The notes: generated from the letters alone by a model not told the origin. A DNA stretch of 64,000 nt from Coffea arabica (GCF_036785885.1 NC_092322.1:14220466-14284465), one strand, 5' to 3'; shown: positions 47,415 through 59,321, numbered from the stretch's first letter. A program made the numbers and translations.

Positions 47415-49805
47415 ATGTTGCTCTACCTACAGAGATGTCTATTCATCCCTATGGCCAAATTGGTACTCAAATTCTTGACAATTGTAATATTATTTCAGGC
47501 TGGAAATGGCGACATGCTTCGGCCGGTCAATAATATCACCTTAGGGTCAAGGCTCTACCCTCAAAACAATCCTTATTGGGTTTCCCCTTCCCGCATATTT
47601 GCATTTGGTTTCTACGAGAAAGGTGATGGATTTGCAGTTGGCATATGGCCGCTGGCTGTTGGTCCTGAACGCATTGTTACATGGACTGCAAATAGAGATG
47701 ATCCACCTATCTCTTCAAACGCCTATCTGGAGTTGACAGAGGAAGGTAAGCTTCTTGTTCGGACAACAGACACTGCCTCTGGATTCATCCCAATTGTTTA
47801 CAACTTGCAAGCACCTGCAACTTCAGCTTCATTGCTTGATTCTGGGAACTTTGTTCTCTCTGATGGTGATAATGTCATATGGAATAGCTTTGACTATCCA
47901 ACAGACACCATATTAGGGGGTCAAACACTTCTGTCGGGCGAGAGCCTAATCTCTAGTGTATCAGTGGCAGATAGATCAAGTGGAAGGTTTAAACTGGTTC
48001 TCCAGCACGATGGTAAACTGGCGGCGTATCCAGTGAGCGGTACAGGAGCGCCTGATGAGGCTTACTGGTCATACAACGCTGGACTTGAATTTCATGGTTT
48101 GTCTCTAGTTCTCACAGAAACAGGCCTTCTTTACTTGGATCCAACCTTTGATCTTAGTAATGACAGCATAGCGCAGGGCTTGAATGTTTCTGAAAGTAGC
48201 GAAACAATGATTTACCGAGCAACCCTTGATGCTGATGGCAATTTCAGGCTGTATGCGCACATATTAAGTAACTCAAGCATGATGACCCTATGGTCGGCAT
48301 TGATGCCATTTGATCCCTGTAAAGTAAAAGGATTTTGTGGCCTTAACAGCTATTGCTCAGCTAATGCCAGCAAAGGCAACGCTACTTGCATCTGCTTTCC
48401 TGGCTTTATCTACCATGATCCGGATCCTGATAAGAAATTCCTGGGATGCTACAGAAACTTCAGTTATGAAAGAATATGTGGAATTAGGGAAGATGATTCT
48501 TTGTCCAACAAATATTACTTAATCCCGATAAAAAACATGGAAATCAGGGGCGATCCATATGTTAGTATTCCAATGGTTCAGGGGGACTGTTGCAAGTCTT
48601 GCATAAGTGATTGCAATTGCTGGGCTGTTCTACACGCAAGTGGTAATTGCAGCAAGTACAAGCCTCCTCTCCTGTATGCAGCCCAAGATCAGAACCATTC
48701 AGGGGTAGCTTTCATCAAGCAGAGTCACAACAGTTTCCAATCTGCAGAGCCAAAAGGTAAACACAGGAGGAGAATGGTTCAAATTCTTGCACCTCCATTT
48801 GGCTTCCTATCATTTATATTTACTCTGCTTGCAGTCTTGAGCTACTCAATGTACAGAAGGAGAGCTCTTAAATACCAGAAGCTCTTAAAAATGGAAAACT
48901 TCGGCCTAAATAAGGAGTTTACTCTTCGGTCATTCTCCTATAATGAGCTCGAGAAAGCTACAAATGGATTCAAAGAGGAGATAGGGTGCACTTCCTATGG
49001 GAAGATTTATGGAGGAATCATATCTCAAGGCGATAGAATTGTTGCTGTAAAGAGACTAGAAAAAGTTGACGACGAAGGAGAGAGGGAATTCATAGCTGAA
49101 ATGGCTGCTATGGGGCGAATTCATCACAAGAATGTTGTTCAACTAGTGGGCTTCTGCTTGGAGGGTGCTAAAAAGCTCCTTGTATATGACTTTATGAAAA
49201 CCAGATCGCTGGCAGAATGTCTCTCTGATGTCGAAAAAAGACCCTTTTGGAACCGAAGAATGAAACTTGCATTCGACATAGCTCAGGGGATTCTTTATTT
49301 ACACCAGGAATGTGATACACATATCATCCACTGCAATATTAGGCCGGAAAATATACTAGTGGGTGACAATTGGACAGCTAAAATAGCTAATTTCAGTTCT
49401 GCAAAGCTTCTAATTCCATATCAAAAGCAAACTCTGGCCTTGGAGAGACAGGGAAGAGGATACTCGGCGCCAGAATGGCAGAAGAAAGCCTCTGCATCAG
49501 AGAAGGTAGATGTTTATAGCTATGGAGTTGTGCTGTTGGAAATAATTTGTTGCAACAGTACTGAGGAAATCAATGTTCAAAGCGCAGACAATAACTTTTC
49601 TACTAGGGTGTACGATTATTTTATGGCCAAACAATTGAGAAAGCTCACTGGGGATGAAGAGGTAGATATGGACTCACTGGAGAGAATGGTTAAGGTTGGA
49701 TTGTGTTGCATTCATCATGATCCTGATCTGAGGCCATCCATGAAAAATGTGATTCTGATGTTAGAAGGTACCATTGATACACCAGCTCCCCTTTGTCCAA
49801 TCTAG
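47415..49805 (+). CDS. G-type lectin receptor-like protein with degenerate kinase (pseudokinase)
   Basis: A 796-residue intronless receptor, full length for the G-type LecRK (LECRK3-like) family. Met13 (47451) is an alternative start giving a cleaner signal peptide (MAKLVLKFLTIVILFQAG). Domains: bulb-type lectin about 35-160, EGF-like Cys cluster about 302-345, PAN-like Cys cluster about 392-412, transmembrane about 457-480, kinase-like about 520-790. The pseudokinase evidence: HCN at 639-641 where catalytic Asp is expected, NFS at 659-661 in place of DFG, and glycine loop GCTSYG (524-529) lacking the middle Gly. The VAVK Lys (546) and APE remain. Loss of both catalytic and metal-binding Asp should abolish phosphotransfer. 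The frame has no stops or shifts, so it appears maintained. Its paralogue 3.5 kb downstream keeps all catalytic residues. It is probably a plasma-membrane receptor or co-receptor. Confidence 0.93.
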   Translation: MLLYLQRCLFIPMAKLVLKFLTIVILFQAGNGDMLRPVNNITLGSRLYPQNNPYWVSPSRIFAFGFYEKGDGFAVGIWPLAVGPERIVTWTANRDDPPISSNAYLELTEEGKLLVRTTDTASGFIPIVYNLQAPATSASLLDSGNFVLSDGDNVIWNSFDYPTDTILGGQTLLSGESLISSVSVADRSSGRFKLVLQHDGKLAAYPVSGTGAPDEAYWSYNAGLEFHGLSLVLTETGLLYLDPTFDLSNDSIAQGLNVSESSETMIYRATLDADGNFRLYAHILSNSSMMTLWSALMPFDPCKVKGFCGLNSYCSANASKGNATCICFPGFIYHDPDPDKKFLGCYRNFSYERICGIREDDSLSNKYYLIPIKNMEIRGDPYVSIPMVQGDCCKSCISDCNCWAVLHASGNCSKYKPPLLYAAQDQNHSGVAFIKQSHNSFQSAEPKGKHRRRMVQILAPPFGFLSFIFTLLAVLSYSMYRRRALKYQKLLKMENFGLNKEFTLRSFSYNELEKATNGFKEEIGCTSYGKIYGGIISQGDRIVAVKRLEKVDDEGEREFIAEMAAMGRIHHKNVVQLVGFCLEGAKKLLVYDFMKTRSLAECLSDVEKRPFWNRRMKLAFDIAQGILYLHQECDTHIIHCNIRPENILVGDNWTAKIANFSSAKLLIPYQKQTLALERQGRGYSAPEWQKKASASEKVDVYSYGVVLLEIICCNSTEEINVQSADNNFSTRVYDYFMAKQLRKLTGDEEVDMDSLERMVKVGLCCIHHDPDLRPSMKNVILMLEGTIDTPAPLCPI

Positions 49806-52800
49806 TGGTAGGTAGCTTGTATTGCAGACTAGACCAAGATTTTTTTTTTCCTTTTTCCTTATGTTTTTTTCAATGTCTTTACGCTTTTTTTTTTTTTTTT
49901 TGCCAACGTCTTTATGTAAAATTGCATATAATTTACCTTAGTAAAAGTTTCCTGTTATATGTGAATGTAAGCAAGTTGTAATAGTCCACCAAGTTTAAAT
50001 TTATGAAGATTACTTGCTTTCATTATTAATTTAGCTTACGATAAGCTTCAAACAATTCCTTTTGGATTTGAGGGCACAAGGGGTTGGAATCCTCAGTTTT
50101 AAGTGCTGTTGGCTCCGAACTTCAGAAGTAGCAATTATATATTTCCACGACCAAACTTATTGAATGAATTATGGACGTAGGTTTCAAGTGGTTGCTGGTT
50201 GGGAGTTGGGACTATGACAGCAATAAATACTAAAAGGGCGTACAAATTTGAAGTGCTTTTAGGGGTATAGAAAAAAATTTCTTTGTTGTTGTTTTTTTTT
50301 CGTCTTTTCTCCCTCTGAAAATCTCATGTTTTGATATTTAAGTTTTAAAGTATTTATCTCTTAAAGATTTCTCCGGTACAATGTACATTCGATAGGTTTG
50401 AATGCATGATAAATAATCTAAATTTAAATTTAAAATCTAAAATTGTGCATTTGTCTTGTACATCCAATCAGAATAGTTTATACACTAGTAGCAAACTTCT
50501 TCTTCCTTTTTCTTTTTTTTTTTTTTATGTTGTGCCGTAGGACAAGTATCTCAAGCTGAAGGGATGGCTTACCCTAAAATTCAAACATTATTATCTATCC
50601 CTGATTTGTGTAAACTTTTGCACGTAAAATTTAAACTTTTTCGGACAACTAAACACTTAATAATCTTATTGAATCGTTTAAATAACTCGACAAAGTGGTC
50701 ATTGCATTCCAAACTTACTTAGGCCCCATTTGAGGTTGCGGTGCTTTTGGTAAAAAAGTACTTTTAGGTGCTAAAGTTATTTTTACAGTATTTGGTGAAT
50801 ATCATTCCATAAAATTAGGAGTAGAGTTTTTAGTGTTAAAATACTTTTAGCAAATGCTCAAATTTGGTGCTTTTAGAGTAGTTTTTGTAATTAAAAAATA
50901 AAATATCAAATTTAATTGTGTTATCCTATATTATGAACCAAATAAAGAGATAAACACTTTAAAAAATTTTCAAATTAAACATTACTCAATACAATAAGTA
51001 TTTATTGAATTTTGTCTCCAAACAATATATTTAAAAACACTCAAACAGTTAATAAGTACTTTTTATTAAAATTTTTATTGAGAAAGTACTTTTCAATAAG
51101 CTAATAACCTATTGAAATGAACCAAAAAGGTCATTAGATGGTCAACTTTATTTACGCAAAATATATATTTCTATATTTTAACAGGATAATGTTGAGTGAA
51201 AAAATATGTGCTTCTGCACACAATATCGTCTAGAATCAGACTCTTTGTTTAACTCAGCTCGAGTTGTTTAACAATGGACGGAACTACTTGTCTAGACGAT
51301 ACGCAGTATCTTTTAGTCCACACGCAATAAGATTTCCTAAGTATTCAAAAAGAGAAAATTTATACAGTGAATTGTTTTAAGTTGAAATTTTTGGTGATTC
51401 CTATACATATATAAAAAGCACTTTGAATAACACTGTTTACAAGTTTTCATCCGACTACTATATGAGTATTTCAGTAATTCCACGTGTTGTTCTTAAATTA
51501 GTTGTAAAAATTGTACAAGTATGCTATACTTTTATTAAAAAGAATTTTGGATGGCACTGTTTACAACTGTTCATCCGCCTCCCGCATGGGTATTTTAGTA
51601 ATTCCACATGTTGTTCTTAAATTGGTTATAACAATTAGGGTTATTATCACTTTATCCCCTTAAACTATATCACTACTATCAATTTACCCCATAATGTTAT
51701 CTTTTAGTCATTTCACCTCTATAAGTAATTCAACTCAATATGTTAAGAAATTTTGAACAAAAATACTCTTATATTTTATAGCATTATCACATTATTATTA
51801 TCATTTTATCCCTTGAAATTATAGTGATGCAAACGTTGTAATTTCTAACATTATTTTCTAGGCATTTTATCTCATCGTTAATCTAACTAGTATGGTCAAA
51901 ATTTTTAAATATATTTACCCTTTTTATATATAATTAAAAATAAAAAAGTTGAAATGATTATTCTTCCTTGTTTTTTCACTTTAAGAGATCCAAAAATATA
52001 AAAATAAAAGGGTTTTCTCAAATTTCTCAAATTATTGATTATTTAAATTTGTAACTTTAGCCTTTATATTCACCAATCATTAATAATCTTTAAGACTTTA
52101 AGCATAGACAACTAAGGCAATGCATACGGAGCCTGTAGTTGAATGGAGTTATTGTAGCCTTTTTTGTTTTATTTTTTAAATTGAAAATGGTTAATCCTGT
52201 TTTCATTATCAATTCCATATTCAATTCGAAAGTGAAATGAATTTGGTTATCTTCAATTTAGAATTAAAATAGATTTAAATATTTACAAATCAAATAACCG
52301 AATTGATCAAATTTGTATCGTTGCTCACCCTACATTTTGGTCCGATGACGGTTTAGTCGCATCCTATTCTAATGATTCAGTTGAATCTATCCTCTACTTT
52401 GTAGGTTAGTAGAAAAAAAAGGACAACAGCGTCCGGAAAATGGAGATAGAAGAGAGAAAAATGAAGAGCACAATATGACGGGATACTGGATGTGAAATTC
52501 TCTTTTTTGGGCACAATTCTCTCAGATAAATTAAAAAAAAAAACAAATACTGTCCAACTAATATGAAAGTTGTTTTACTTTTTCATGTCTAGTACTAGTC
52601 ATATAGAAATCAAAAAACCAGTTGTATTCGTATTCTTAGTTGAAACTTAAAAAACACACAATTTGTCATTTTTTGGAGTGTTAATGTAAACCCTAAAATT
52701 GTGTTTTTTCAAAATTGTTTTTAAAGTGTTACTGTAGACTCCAAAAACAAAAATAATTTTCAAAAAAAGTGCTGTGTCAAACGGACTCCATTTCGTCAGA

Positions 52801-53317
52801 GACAACATGTTTGACTCGTTTAATTGCAAAACGACATTTCGTTTTCTCGTAGATAAGGAAACAACTTGACAATTCCGCTGCTGATAATATCCTTAAATTC
52901 ATTGATCACTCGTTATTTGCCTAGATGGTGATGTTATCTTGTTGATATGTGAGAGGCGCAAGAACGATTGCTGAAGTTTCTTCTCTGCATAATTTAGAGT
53001 CCAAAATTGGGATCTGAAAAAAATGTATGGTATCGACAATAAATTATACATAGTTTGCGACGTGATGTGTGAAACTTGCAAAATAGGAATCCTTATCTAT
53101 ATATTTTGTATAAAATGATTAGCAATGATAAATATATATTGTACAATCTTTAGGAAGCTTTGTACGCGTCTCCCTTGAATGTGTGCCATGTCAACGTCCA
53201 ACCAACAACATTTTGCTATAGATGTTCAATATTGTATCCTAGTGATATGTTGATCTAATCAATATCCAAATAATTTCTCCATAATAGCCATCAAAGAACA
53301 ATCACTAATCTGAGTTG
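49806..53317. other. Space between the two lectin receptor kinase genes
   Basis: No gene. Holds MITE-like remnants: about 50721-51135 (starts GGCCCCATTTGAGGTTGCGG, a common plant hAT/MITE start), about 51637-51760 (GGGTTATTATCACTTTATCC, similar to the end of the 5119-6087 element), and about 52665-52800 (AAAAAGTGCTGTGTCAAACGG). The last few hundred bases should contain the promoter of the second receptor. Confidence 0.5.
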
Positions 53318-55654
53318 ATGGCTTCTTTAACTGCAGTTTTCTGGATATTTTTCCTTGTTACTGTAACATCTGAAACTGCTGTAGCTCAGCCTGATGACTT
53401 GAATATGATACCGTTGGGTTCTTCACTTTTTCCTGTTACTCAGCCCACAGCTTGGTACTCTCGTTCTAAAAGATTTGCGTTCGGATTCTTCCAAACTGGA
53501 GAAGGTTACAAAGTCGAAATTCGGATTGTTGGCAGTGGAAATGGTATCACAGTTTGGACGTTCAACCGAGATGAACCGGCAGTATCTTCAAATGCAACAC
53601 TTGATTTTGTCAACGGCAAGCTTCAGCTGAAACATGGTAATCAATATCAAACTATTGCTGATCATCCTTCAAAATCTGCCCTGTCTGCTTGCTTGCTTGA
53701 CTCCGGAAACTTTGTGCTGTACGATGAAAATCATGCCTTACTATGGCAGAGTTTTGAGTTTCCTACCGACACAATTTTAGGTGGCCAGATACTTTACAGT
53801 GGGAAAGAACTCATCTCTAGCCTTTCTCAAGATGACCAATCGTCTGGCCTATTCCATCTGAAAATGGAGTATTCTGGAAATCTTGTTGCTTATCGTGTAG
53901 ATGTCACTTCAGAGACCTATTGGGGCCCGTTTAATGTGAGCTACAGCAATAATAGTCAGCTGATTCTTGATAATTTTACCGGAACATTGTCTCTGATTGA
54001 ACCCTCTGATTCTTCTCTCGTGCAAGTATTGACTTCAGCAATTTCACGGATCAGGGGAAATATTTACCGGGCAACACTTGGTTATGATGGAAACTTTAGA
54101 TTGTATACTCACAGCTTTGATGCAGTGACATTACAATTTAAGATGAGGACAGAATGGGAAGCTATTGATGATCTCTGCGACATAAAGGGCATCTGTGGCT
54201 TTAACAGCTATTGCACTAGTAAAGATATGGAGTGGAATTGCAGTTGTATACCAGGGTTCAACTTCATCAGGGACCTCAGCAGCCTGTCCATTAATATCTA
54301 CGGCTGTGAGAAGAATTTCACCGGTGGAATGTGCATTAATGGCAAGGAAGATGCAGCACGTAACAGCATGACTCCTGTGAGCATATTAGGGGAAGATCGA
54401 CCTTATTTTCAAGAGTATCAGGGCAACCAAGATGATTGCATGAAGTCGTGTTCAGAGGACTGTGATTGTGATGCAGCTACATATTCCGACTTGCATTGTT
54501 CTAGATACAGGCTTCCTCTCATGTATCTCAGGAATGCTACTTTTACATTATCTATTGCTTTTATCAAATCACCAAATCCTCAAAATGATCATCTAAAGAA
54601 GGAGGTGTCTTGGTTAACATTTTTTGCAATGAGTCTAAGCTTTGTTACATATTCATCCGTTGTACTCGCATGTTTTGGTATCTTCATGTTTAAGTTCCAT
54701 GTTCTAAAGTACAAGAAGCTGCTGCTTCAGACCAGAACAACTGGCTTAATCAAAGAATTCACGCTTCAAACGTACACCTATAATGAGCTAAAGAAGGCGA
54801 CAAAGGGATTCAGGCAAGAATTAGGCAAAGGAGCATTTGGTGCAGTTCACAGGGGGAGTTTTGATAAAGGCAAAAGTTTTGTTGCAGTGAAAAGATTAGA
54901 GAAGGTAGTGGAAGAAGGTGAAAGAGAGTTCCGAGCTGAAATGAGGGCAATAGGCAGGACTCGTCACAGAAATTTGGTTCAATTGCTCGGATACTGTATT
55001 GAAGGACCGAAAAGACTCTTAGTTTATGAGCTTATGGTCAATGGTTCCCTTGCAGATCTACTCTTTAAAGGAAGATTGCATCCTAACTGGAATGACAGAG
55101 TTCAGATTGCCTTAGATATTGCTAGAGGTATTCTATACCTCCATGAAGGATGTGAGGCTCCAATAATTCATTGTGACATAAAACCTCAGAACATCTTACT
55201 TGACCAATTCTGGACTGCGAAAATCTCAGATTTTGGCTTGGCCAAATTATTGATGCCAGATCAAACAAGAACCGACACTGGTGCCAGGGGAACAAGAGGG
55301 TACATGGCACCAGAATGGAATAAAAACATCCCCATATCTGTGAAGGTTGATGTTTACAGTTTTGGGATAGTTTTGCTGGAAATCATCTGCTGCAGAAGAA
55401 ACCTTCAAGTCAATTTGGCGATACCAGAAGCAACTCTGCTTTCAGGATGGGCTTATCAGTGCTTTGCAGCCAAGGAGTTGGACAAACTTGTTAGTTGGGA
55501 AGAGGTGGACAAGACGGCCTTCGAGAGAGTGCTTAAAGTGGCATTGTGGTGCATCCAGGATGAGCCGGCTCTTCGCTTCCCAATGAAGATTGTGCTGCGG
55601 ATGCTGGAAGGGCTCGTGGATGTTCCCATTCCACCATGTCCATCCGATGAGTAA
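53318..55654 (+). CDS. G-type lectin S-receptor-like serine/threonine kinase (LECRK3-like), active non-RD kinase
   Basis: A 778-residue intronless receptor kinase starting MASLTAVFWIFF; the codon before (53315) is a TTG, so ATG 53318 is the start. Signal peptide about 1-23; bulb-type lectin about 30-160; EGF-like Cys cluster about 287-330; PAN-like Cys cluster about 373-395; transmembrane about 431-458; kinase about 497-770. Catalytic features are intact: GKGAFG (503-508), VAVK Lys525, HCD with Asp620, IKPQN, DFG 638-640, GYMAPEW. His-Cys-Asp makes it a non-RD kinase, a class enriched in pattern-recognition receptors. The family acts at the plasma membrane, and members affect insect, pathogen and stress responses; the ligand is unknown. 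It is a tandem paralogue of the pseudokinase upstream, same strand. Confidence 0.95.
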   Translation: MASLTAVFWIFFLVTVTSETAVAQPDDLNMIPLGSSLFPVTQPTAWYSRSKRFAFGFFQTGEGYKVEIRIVGSGNGITVWTFNRDEPAVSSNATLDFVNGKLQLKHGNQYQTIADHPSKSALSACLLDSGNFVLYDENHALLWQSFEFPTDTILGGQILYSGKELISSLSQDDQSSGLFHLKMEYSGNLVAYRVDVTSETYWGPFNVSYSNNSQLILDNFTGTLSLIEPSDSSLVQVLTSAISRIRGNIYRATLGYDGNFRLYTHSFDAVTLQFKMRTEWEAIDDLCDIKGICGFNSYCTSKDMEWNCSCIPGFNFIRDLSSLSINIYGCEKNFTGGMCINGKEDAARNSMTPVSILGEDRPYFQEYQGNQDDCMKSCSEDCDCDAATYSDLHCSRYRLPLMYLRNATFTLSIAFIKSPNPQNDHLKKEVSWLTFFAMSLSFVTYSSVVLACFGIFMFKFHVLKYKKLLLQTRTTGLIKEFTLQTYTYNELKKATKGFRQELGKGAFGAVHRGSFDKGKSFVAVKRLEKVVEEGEREFRAEMRAIGRTRHRNLVQLLGYCIEGPKRLLVYELMVNGSLADLLFKGRLHPNWNDRVQIALDIARGILYLHEGCEAPIIHCDIKPQNILLDQFWTAKISDFGLAKLLMPDQTRTDTGARGTRGYMAPEWNKNIPISVKVDVYSFGIVLLEIICCRRNLQVNLAIPEATLLSGWAYQCFAAKELDKLVSWEEVDKTAFERVLKVALWCIQDEPALRFPMKIVLRMLEGLVDVPIPPCPSDE

Positions 55655-56180
55655 ACTCCTCCAAACATAAAATATTTCTGCTTAACGTAAAGATTGGAGG
55701 TTATTGCTCAGCTGTTCTTGTAAAATTGTCCCGCTTTGCTATAGTAGTTACTTCTTTAAAGTGTGAAGCAAACTGATTATTTTCTCTTTCTTTTTTTACA
55801 AAAGAATAAAGAGTTTTGTTTAGAGTTCTTCATTTTGTGTTATATTTTATGTCTTTTTTTCCTTTCAAGGAGTGGTCTGAAATCTTGCGAGTTTGAACTT
55901 AATTTGTCATGTGCGGAGTATAGTATTAAATTTTGAGTCTTAAAGGATCTGCCGTACGCTTAAATCTTTCACACAAAAAATATTGCAACAGAAAACATGC
56001 TAATATAGCTAGTAATCTTAGAGTTCTTCATTTTGTGTTTTATGTCATATCCTATGTTTCTGTCAAGGAGTGGTCCGAGATCCCGTGAGGAAGAGTTGAT
56101 AATGTCATGTTTGGGGCATGAACTTTAGAGAGTTTTAACTTTTTATTATAGAGAGTTTACTTTTAAATCTTATTTTTAAG
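55655..56180. other. Downstream region of the second receptor kinase
   Basis: Probable 3' untranslated and intergenic sequence. A diverged local duplication is visible (AGAGTTCTTCATTTTGTGTT occurs near 55821 and 56020, each followed by CAAGGAGTGGTC). No gene. Confidence 0.5.
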
Positions 56181-56697
56181 GGCTAAATACACTTTACCCT
56201 TCTGTGATTTAGCGTATTTTCACATAATCTCTATGATTTTAAAAACTATATATAACCCTCTCACGATTTGAATTAAAGTATCAAAATGACGAAATTTGCA
56301 TTTCACAACGAAATCAACTAAAATATCAAAAATATCTCTATATAAAGTTACAAATTATTCATTAACTACATGGGGTTATATATATTTTTTGAAAACTATA
56401 AAAGGGTTATATGGTAAAACATTAAACCATAAGAGGGTTATATAATAAAATATAAAATTATACGGGATTAAAGTGTTGTCACTGTTGGGCTTGGGTTTTA
56501 TCCCACCAACACTTCAATTATTTTACTTTTTAAATAAGGATAATTTCGACATTTGCATGAGTTCCATTACAAATGATCATTGCTGTCACTTTGACATTTT
56601 AATATAAACTATGATGATGTTATATATAATTTTTGAAACTATAAGGGAATTATGTGCAAAATCGCTAAGCCACATAGGGGTAAAGTGTATTTTGCAA
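56181..56697. mobile_element. MULE-type MITE, family A copy 1 (10-bp TSD)
   Basis: Perfect 10-bp duplication TATTTTTAAG (56171-56180 and 56698-56707). Ends AAATACACTTTACCC and GGGTAAAGTGTATTTTG are inverted; the interior is largely self-complementary and AT-rich. About 517 bp, non-coding. Confidence 0.8.
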
Positions 56698-56730
56698 TAT
56701 TTTTAAGGATGTGGTATATCTTAAATTTTA

Positions 56731-57227
56731 GGGTAAAATACACTTTACCCCCATCTAGTTTAGCATTTTTTCATATAACTCTCTTGTGGTTTGAAAAACT
56801 ATATATAATCTTCTCATAATTTGGACGAAAGTATCAAAGTCAGGGAATTTGCATTTTATAATGGAGTCAACTAAAATGTCAAAAGTATCCCTTTGTGAAG
56901 TTGAAAATTATTAATTAACCATAAGAGAGTTATGTATATATTTTGAAAACCATAATGGGGTTATGTGGCAAATTATTAAACTATAAGGGGGTTACGTAAT
57001 AAAATATAAAACCATAAAGGGAGTTTATATATTTTGATCATTTCAACCATTTTAGTTTTTCAACAAGAATATTCTTGATATTTTCTTGGGTTTCGTTACG
57101 GAGGATCATTTCCGTCATATTGGTATTTTAGTTTAAATTATGAAGGGATTATGTATAATTTTTAAAACTATAGGAGGGACTATATAAAAAAATCGCTAAA
57201 CTACAAAGGGTAAAGTGTATTTTACCC
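56731..57227. mobile_element. MULE-type MITE, family A copy 2
   Basis: Starts GGGTAAAATACACTTTACCC and ends with the inverted GTAAAGTGTATTTTACCC. Flanks TAAATTTTA and TAAATCTTC are compatible with a decayed 9-bp duplication. Only about 33 bp from copy 1, same orientation. Confidence 0.75.
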
Positions 57228-58268
57228 TAAATCTTCCACAGAAAAAAAATTTGCTTTCCAATAGTTTAGGCCACAAATGCCCTACCTTATGCATGACAAA
57301 GACTCTAGTAAGCAAGTCAATGAACATGGAAACGCCTAGTTGGTTTTGTTGTTAATGACAGATTTCTTCTTTTATAAATAGGTTGTGCGTTTGAATTTCA
57401 CTATTGATACAAAGGATTGTGTTGGTGATCGATTTGTAAGAATTCATATCAATGATTTATGGTTCCGAGGATATGTGATTTGTAAGAATCTCTACTAGCG
57501 ATTTATGATATTGAGAATATGCAATCTGTAAGAACCCTATAAGTGGTTTCTAGGGTATACCCTACCTATGGTGGTGATCGGAGATCAGCCCACCCAAACT
57601 ATATTCTGCCAAAAAAAAAAGGAATATGGAAACCAATGGCACTGGTTGTCCTACAGATGCGCCACATTAACTGCGAGATGCGACTTCTTGACCGGAGATT
57701 TTGTGCTCTCAACTTTCCAATGACACTGTTTGCAATAATGCATGGTGTAGGGCCTCTAGGCAATACCTTGACTTTTGGACCAAGTACACATGCAGCCTTA
57801 GAAGGTACCTTGAATTTGCAATACAATTGACAATTTTCAAGTCACGTGTTTGACAATTAAGTAAGACGCGTAAGAAACATTTGCCGTAATGACTTGCCTA
57901 ATGGTGGTAATAAATGATAAATGATATGGATGATGCAAAACAGCAATGTTGCTAATAAATATTCCAAAGGATGCACAAATGGGCAGTTGGTCAGGTCTGT
58001 CAGTCTGTGTCATTTCCTATCCCTATTTAGCGGCCCCTTTGAGGCTAAAATCCCTTGTCTAATGTTGGGAATGGAGTAGTGGAAAAAAACTAAGAAGTCA
58101 TCTTTTTTTCTTATTTTTTTCTTTTCAAAAAGGGTACTTTCCTTATAATTATTTGGTCTGGAACATCTTACGTGATTCATCAAGATTACTCAAAAGAGTT
58201 GTCATCCTCGTAAACATGCAAGCCAATTGAACAACATCTTTGTAAACATGCAAACCAAATGAGCAAAC
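57228..58268. other. Intergenic DNA with a 46-bp tandem repeat
   Basis: At about 57427-57565, GATTTGTAAGAAT-like starts recur at 57431, 57477 and 57522 (period about 46 bp, three diverged units). No gene is supported; the 95-codon open frame at 57543-57830 shows no recognisable domain. Confidence 0.5.
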
Positions 58269-59313
58269 CAATGTTTTAAAACCCGGACCGTCAATTGAAC
58301 CGGTGAGGTGAAAGGGTCGAGATTCAACCGGTCGGACCGATTCAACCTCGGTTCAATGATTTTTACAAAAAATAATTTATATAAATATATATATGCACAA
58401 AATAAGACATGCAATGGACTAATTTAAAACTTTATATGATGAAAAGTTCACTATTTTTGAATAATTTGGATTTTCAAAAATAAATTTTTTAAATTATAAG
58501 TTAAAACAAATAAATTTCATCTCAATTTTAATTATATCTACCAAAAAAATCTCAAATCCAACCCAAAAATATCACAATATTTTGAAATTATACAAAATTC
58601 ACGTCTATGAGAATTTGACATTGTGAACTTAAATTTTAATTTACATATTTGAGATTTAAATATTGTAATTTAAAAAAGAAAGTTTGGAGTTCGAAAGAAG
58701 TCAAGAGAATTGAAAATAAAAATGCAAACTTGATAAGAAACAAAAAATGAGATAAAAGTGAGTGATTGTGGTATTAAATAATTTGAGTTAAAGAAAAGTA
58801 ATTCTTTTTAAACTTTTTTCAATTTAATGGACAAAAACAAAATTAAAAGATAGAAGAAAACATCAATAAATTAAAACTAAAGAGGTTTGATTAAAAAAGG
58901 GAGTGACAAAAGAAAAGATGAGAGAGAAAGAGAGAGTTGAAAATTAAAAAGAAAGAGTCATGAGAGAATGAGATTTTATAAGAAAAATGGATAAATGAAA
59001 TATAGATGTTTGTTTTATACAAATAAATTATCAAAAAAAGCAAATAAGATGTGATGGTGTAATGGTTATTACATTGGTCTTCTATTGTAAAGGTCTTGAG
59101 TTCAAATCTTGATAGAAGCATTTTGCAAAAAAAAAAAAAAAGGAAAACTTGAAAACCGGTTCTTCAATACGATTCAACGGGTTTCACGGTTTTTACCGGG
59201 TTTGACCGGTTTTCTGGCAAAGTCAACCTAAGCATGGAACCGGACCGATGCCATGGCTGGTTCGCGGTTTGACCGGTCGAACCAGCCGGTCCGGTCCAAT
59301 TTTCAAAACACTG
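58269..59313. mobile_element. hAT-type non-autonomous element, 1045 bp, perfect 8-bp TSD
   Basis: Duplication GAGCAAAC at 58261-58268 and 59314-59321. Left end CAATGTTTTAAAACCCGGAC; right end CGGTCCAATTTTCAAAACACTG, its imperfect inverse. Subterminal GC-rich zones contain CCGGTCGG and GACCGGT words; the interior is AT-rich and non-coding. It contains a tRNA-like block at about 59048-59120 followed by poly-A. Confidence 0.85.
59048..59133 (+). other. tRNA-like segment with poly-A tail inside the hAT element
   Basis: GATGGTGTAATGGTTATTAC resembles a tRNA A box region and GAGTTCAAATC a B box, followed after about 20 bases by a run of about 15 A. The cloverleaf is degenerate. It sits at the same relative place as the tRNA-like block at 1048-1121 in the related remnant: SINE-like, or a Pol III-type promoter relic. 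Confidence 0.45.
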
Positions 59314-59321
59314 GAGCAAAC

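Noticed and set aside
57543-57830. 95-codon plus-strand frame
   Set aside because: No recognisable domain, poly-A inside the frame, and an equally long frame on the opposite strand; open by chance.
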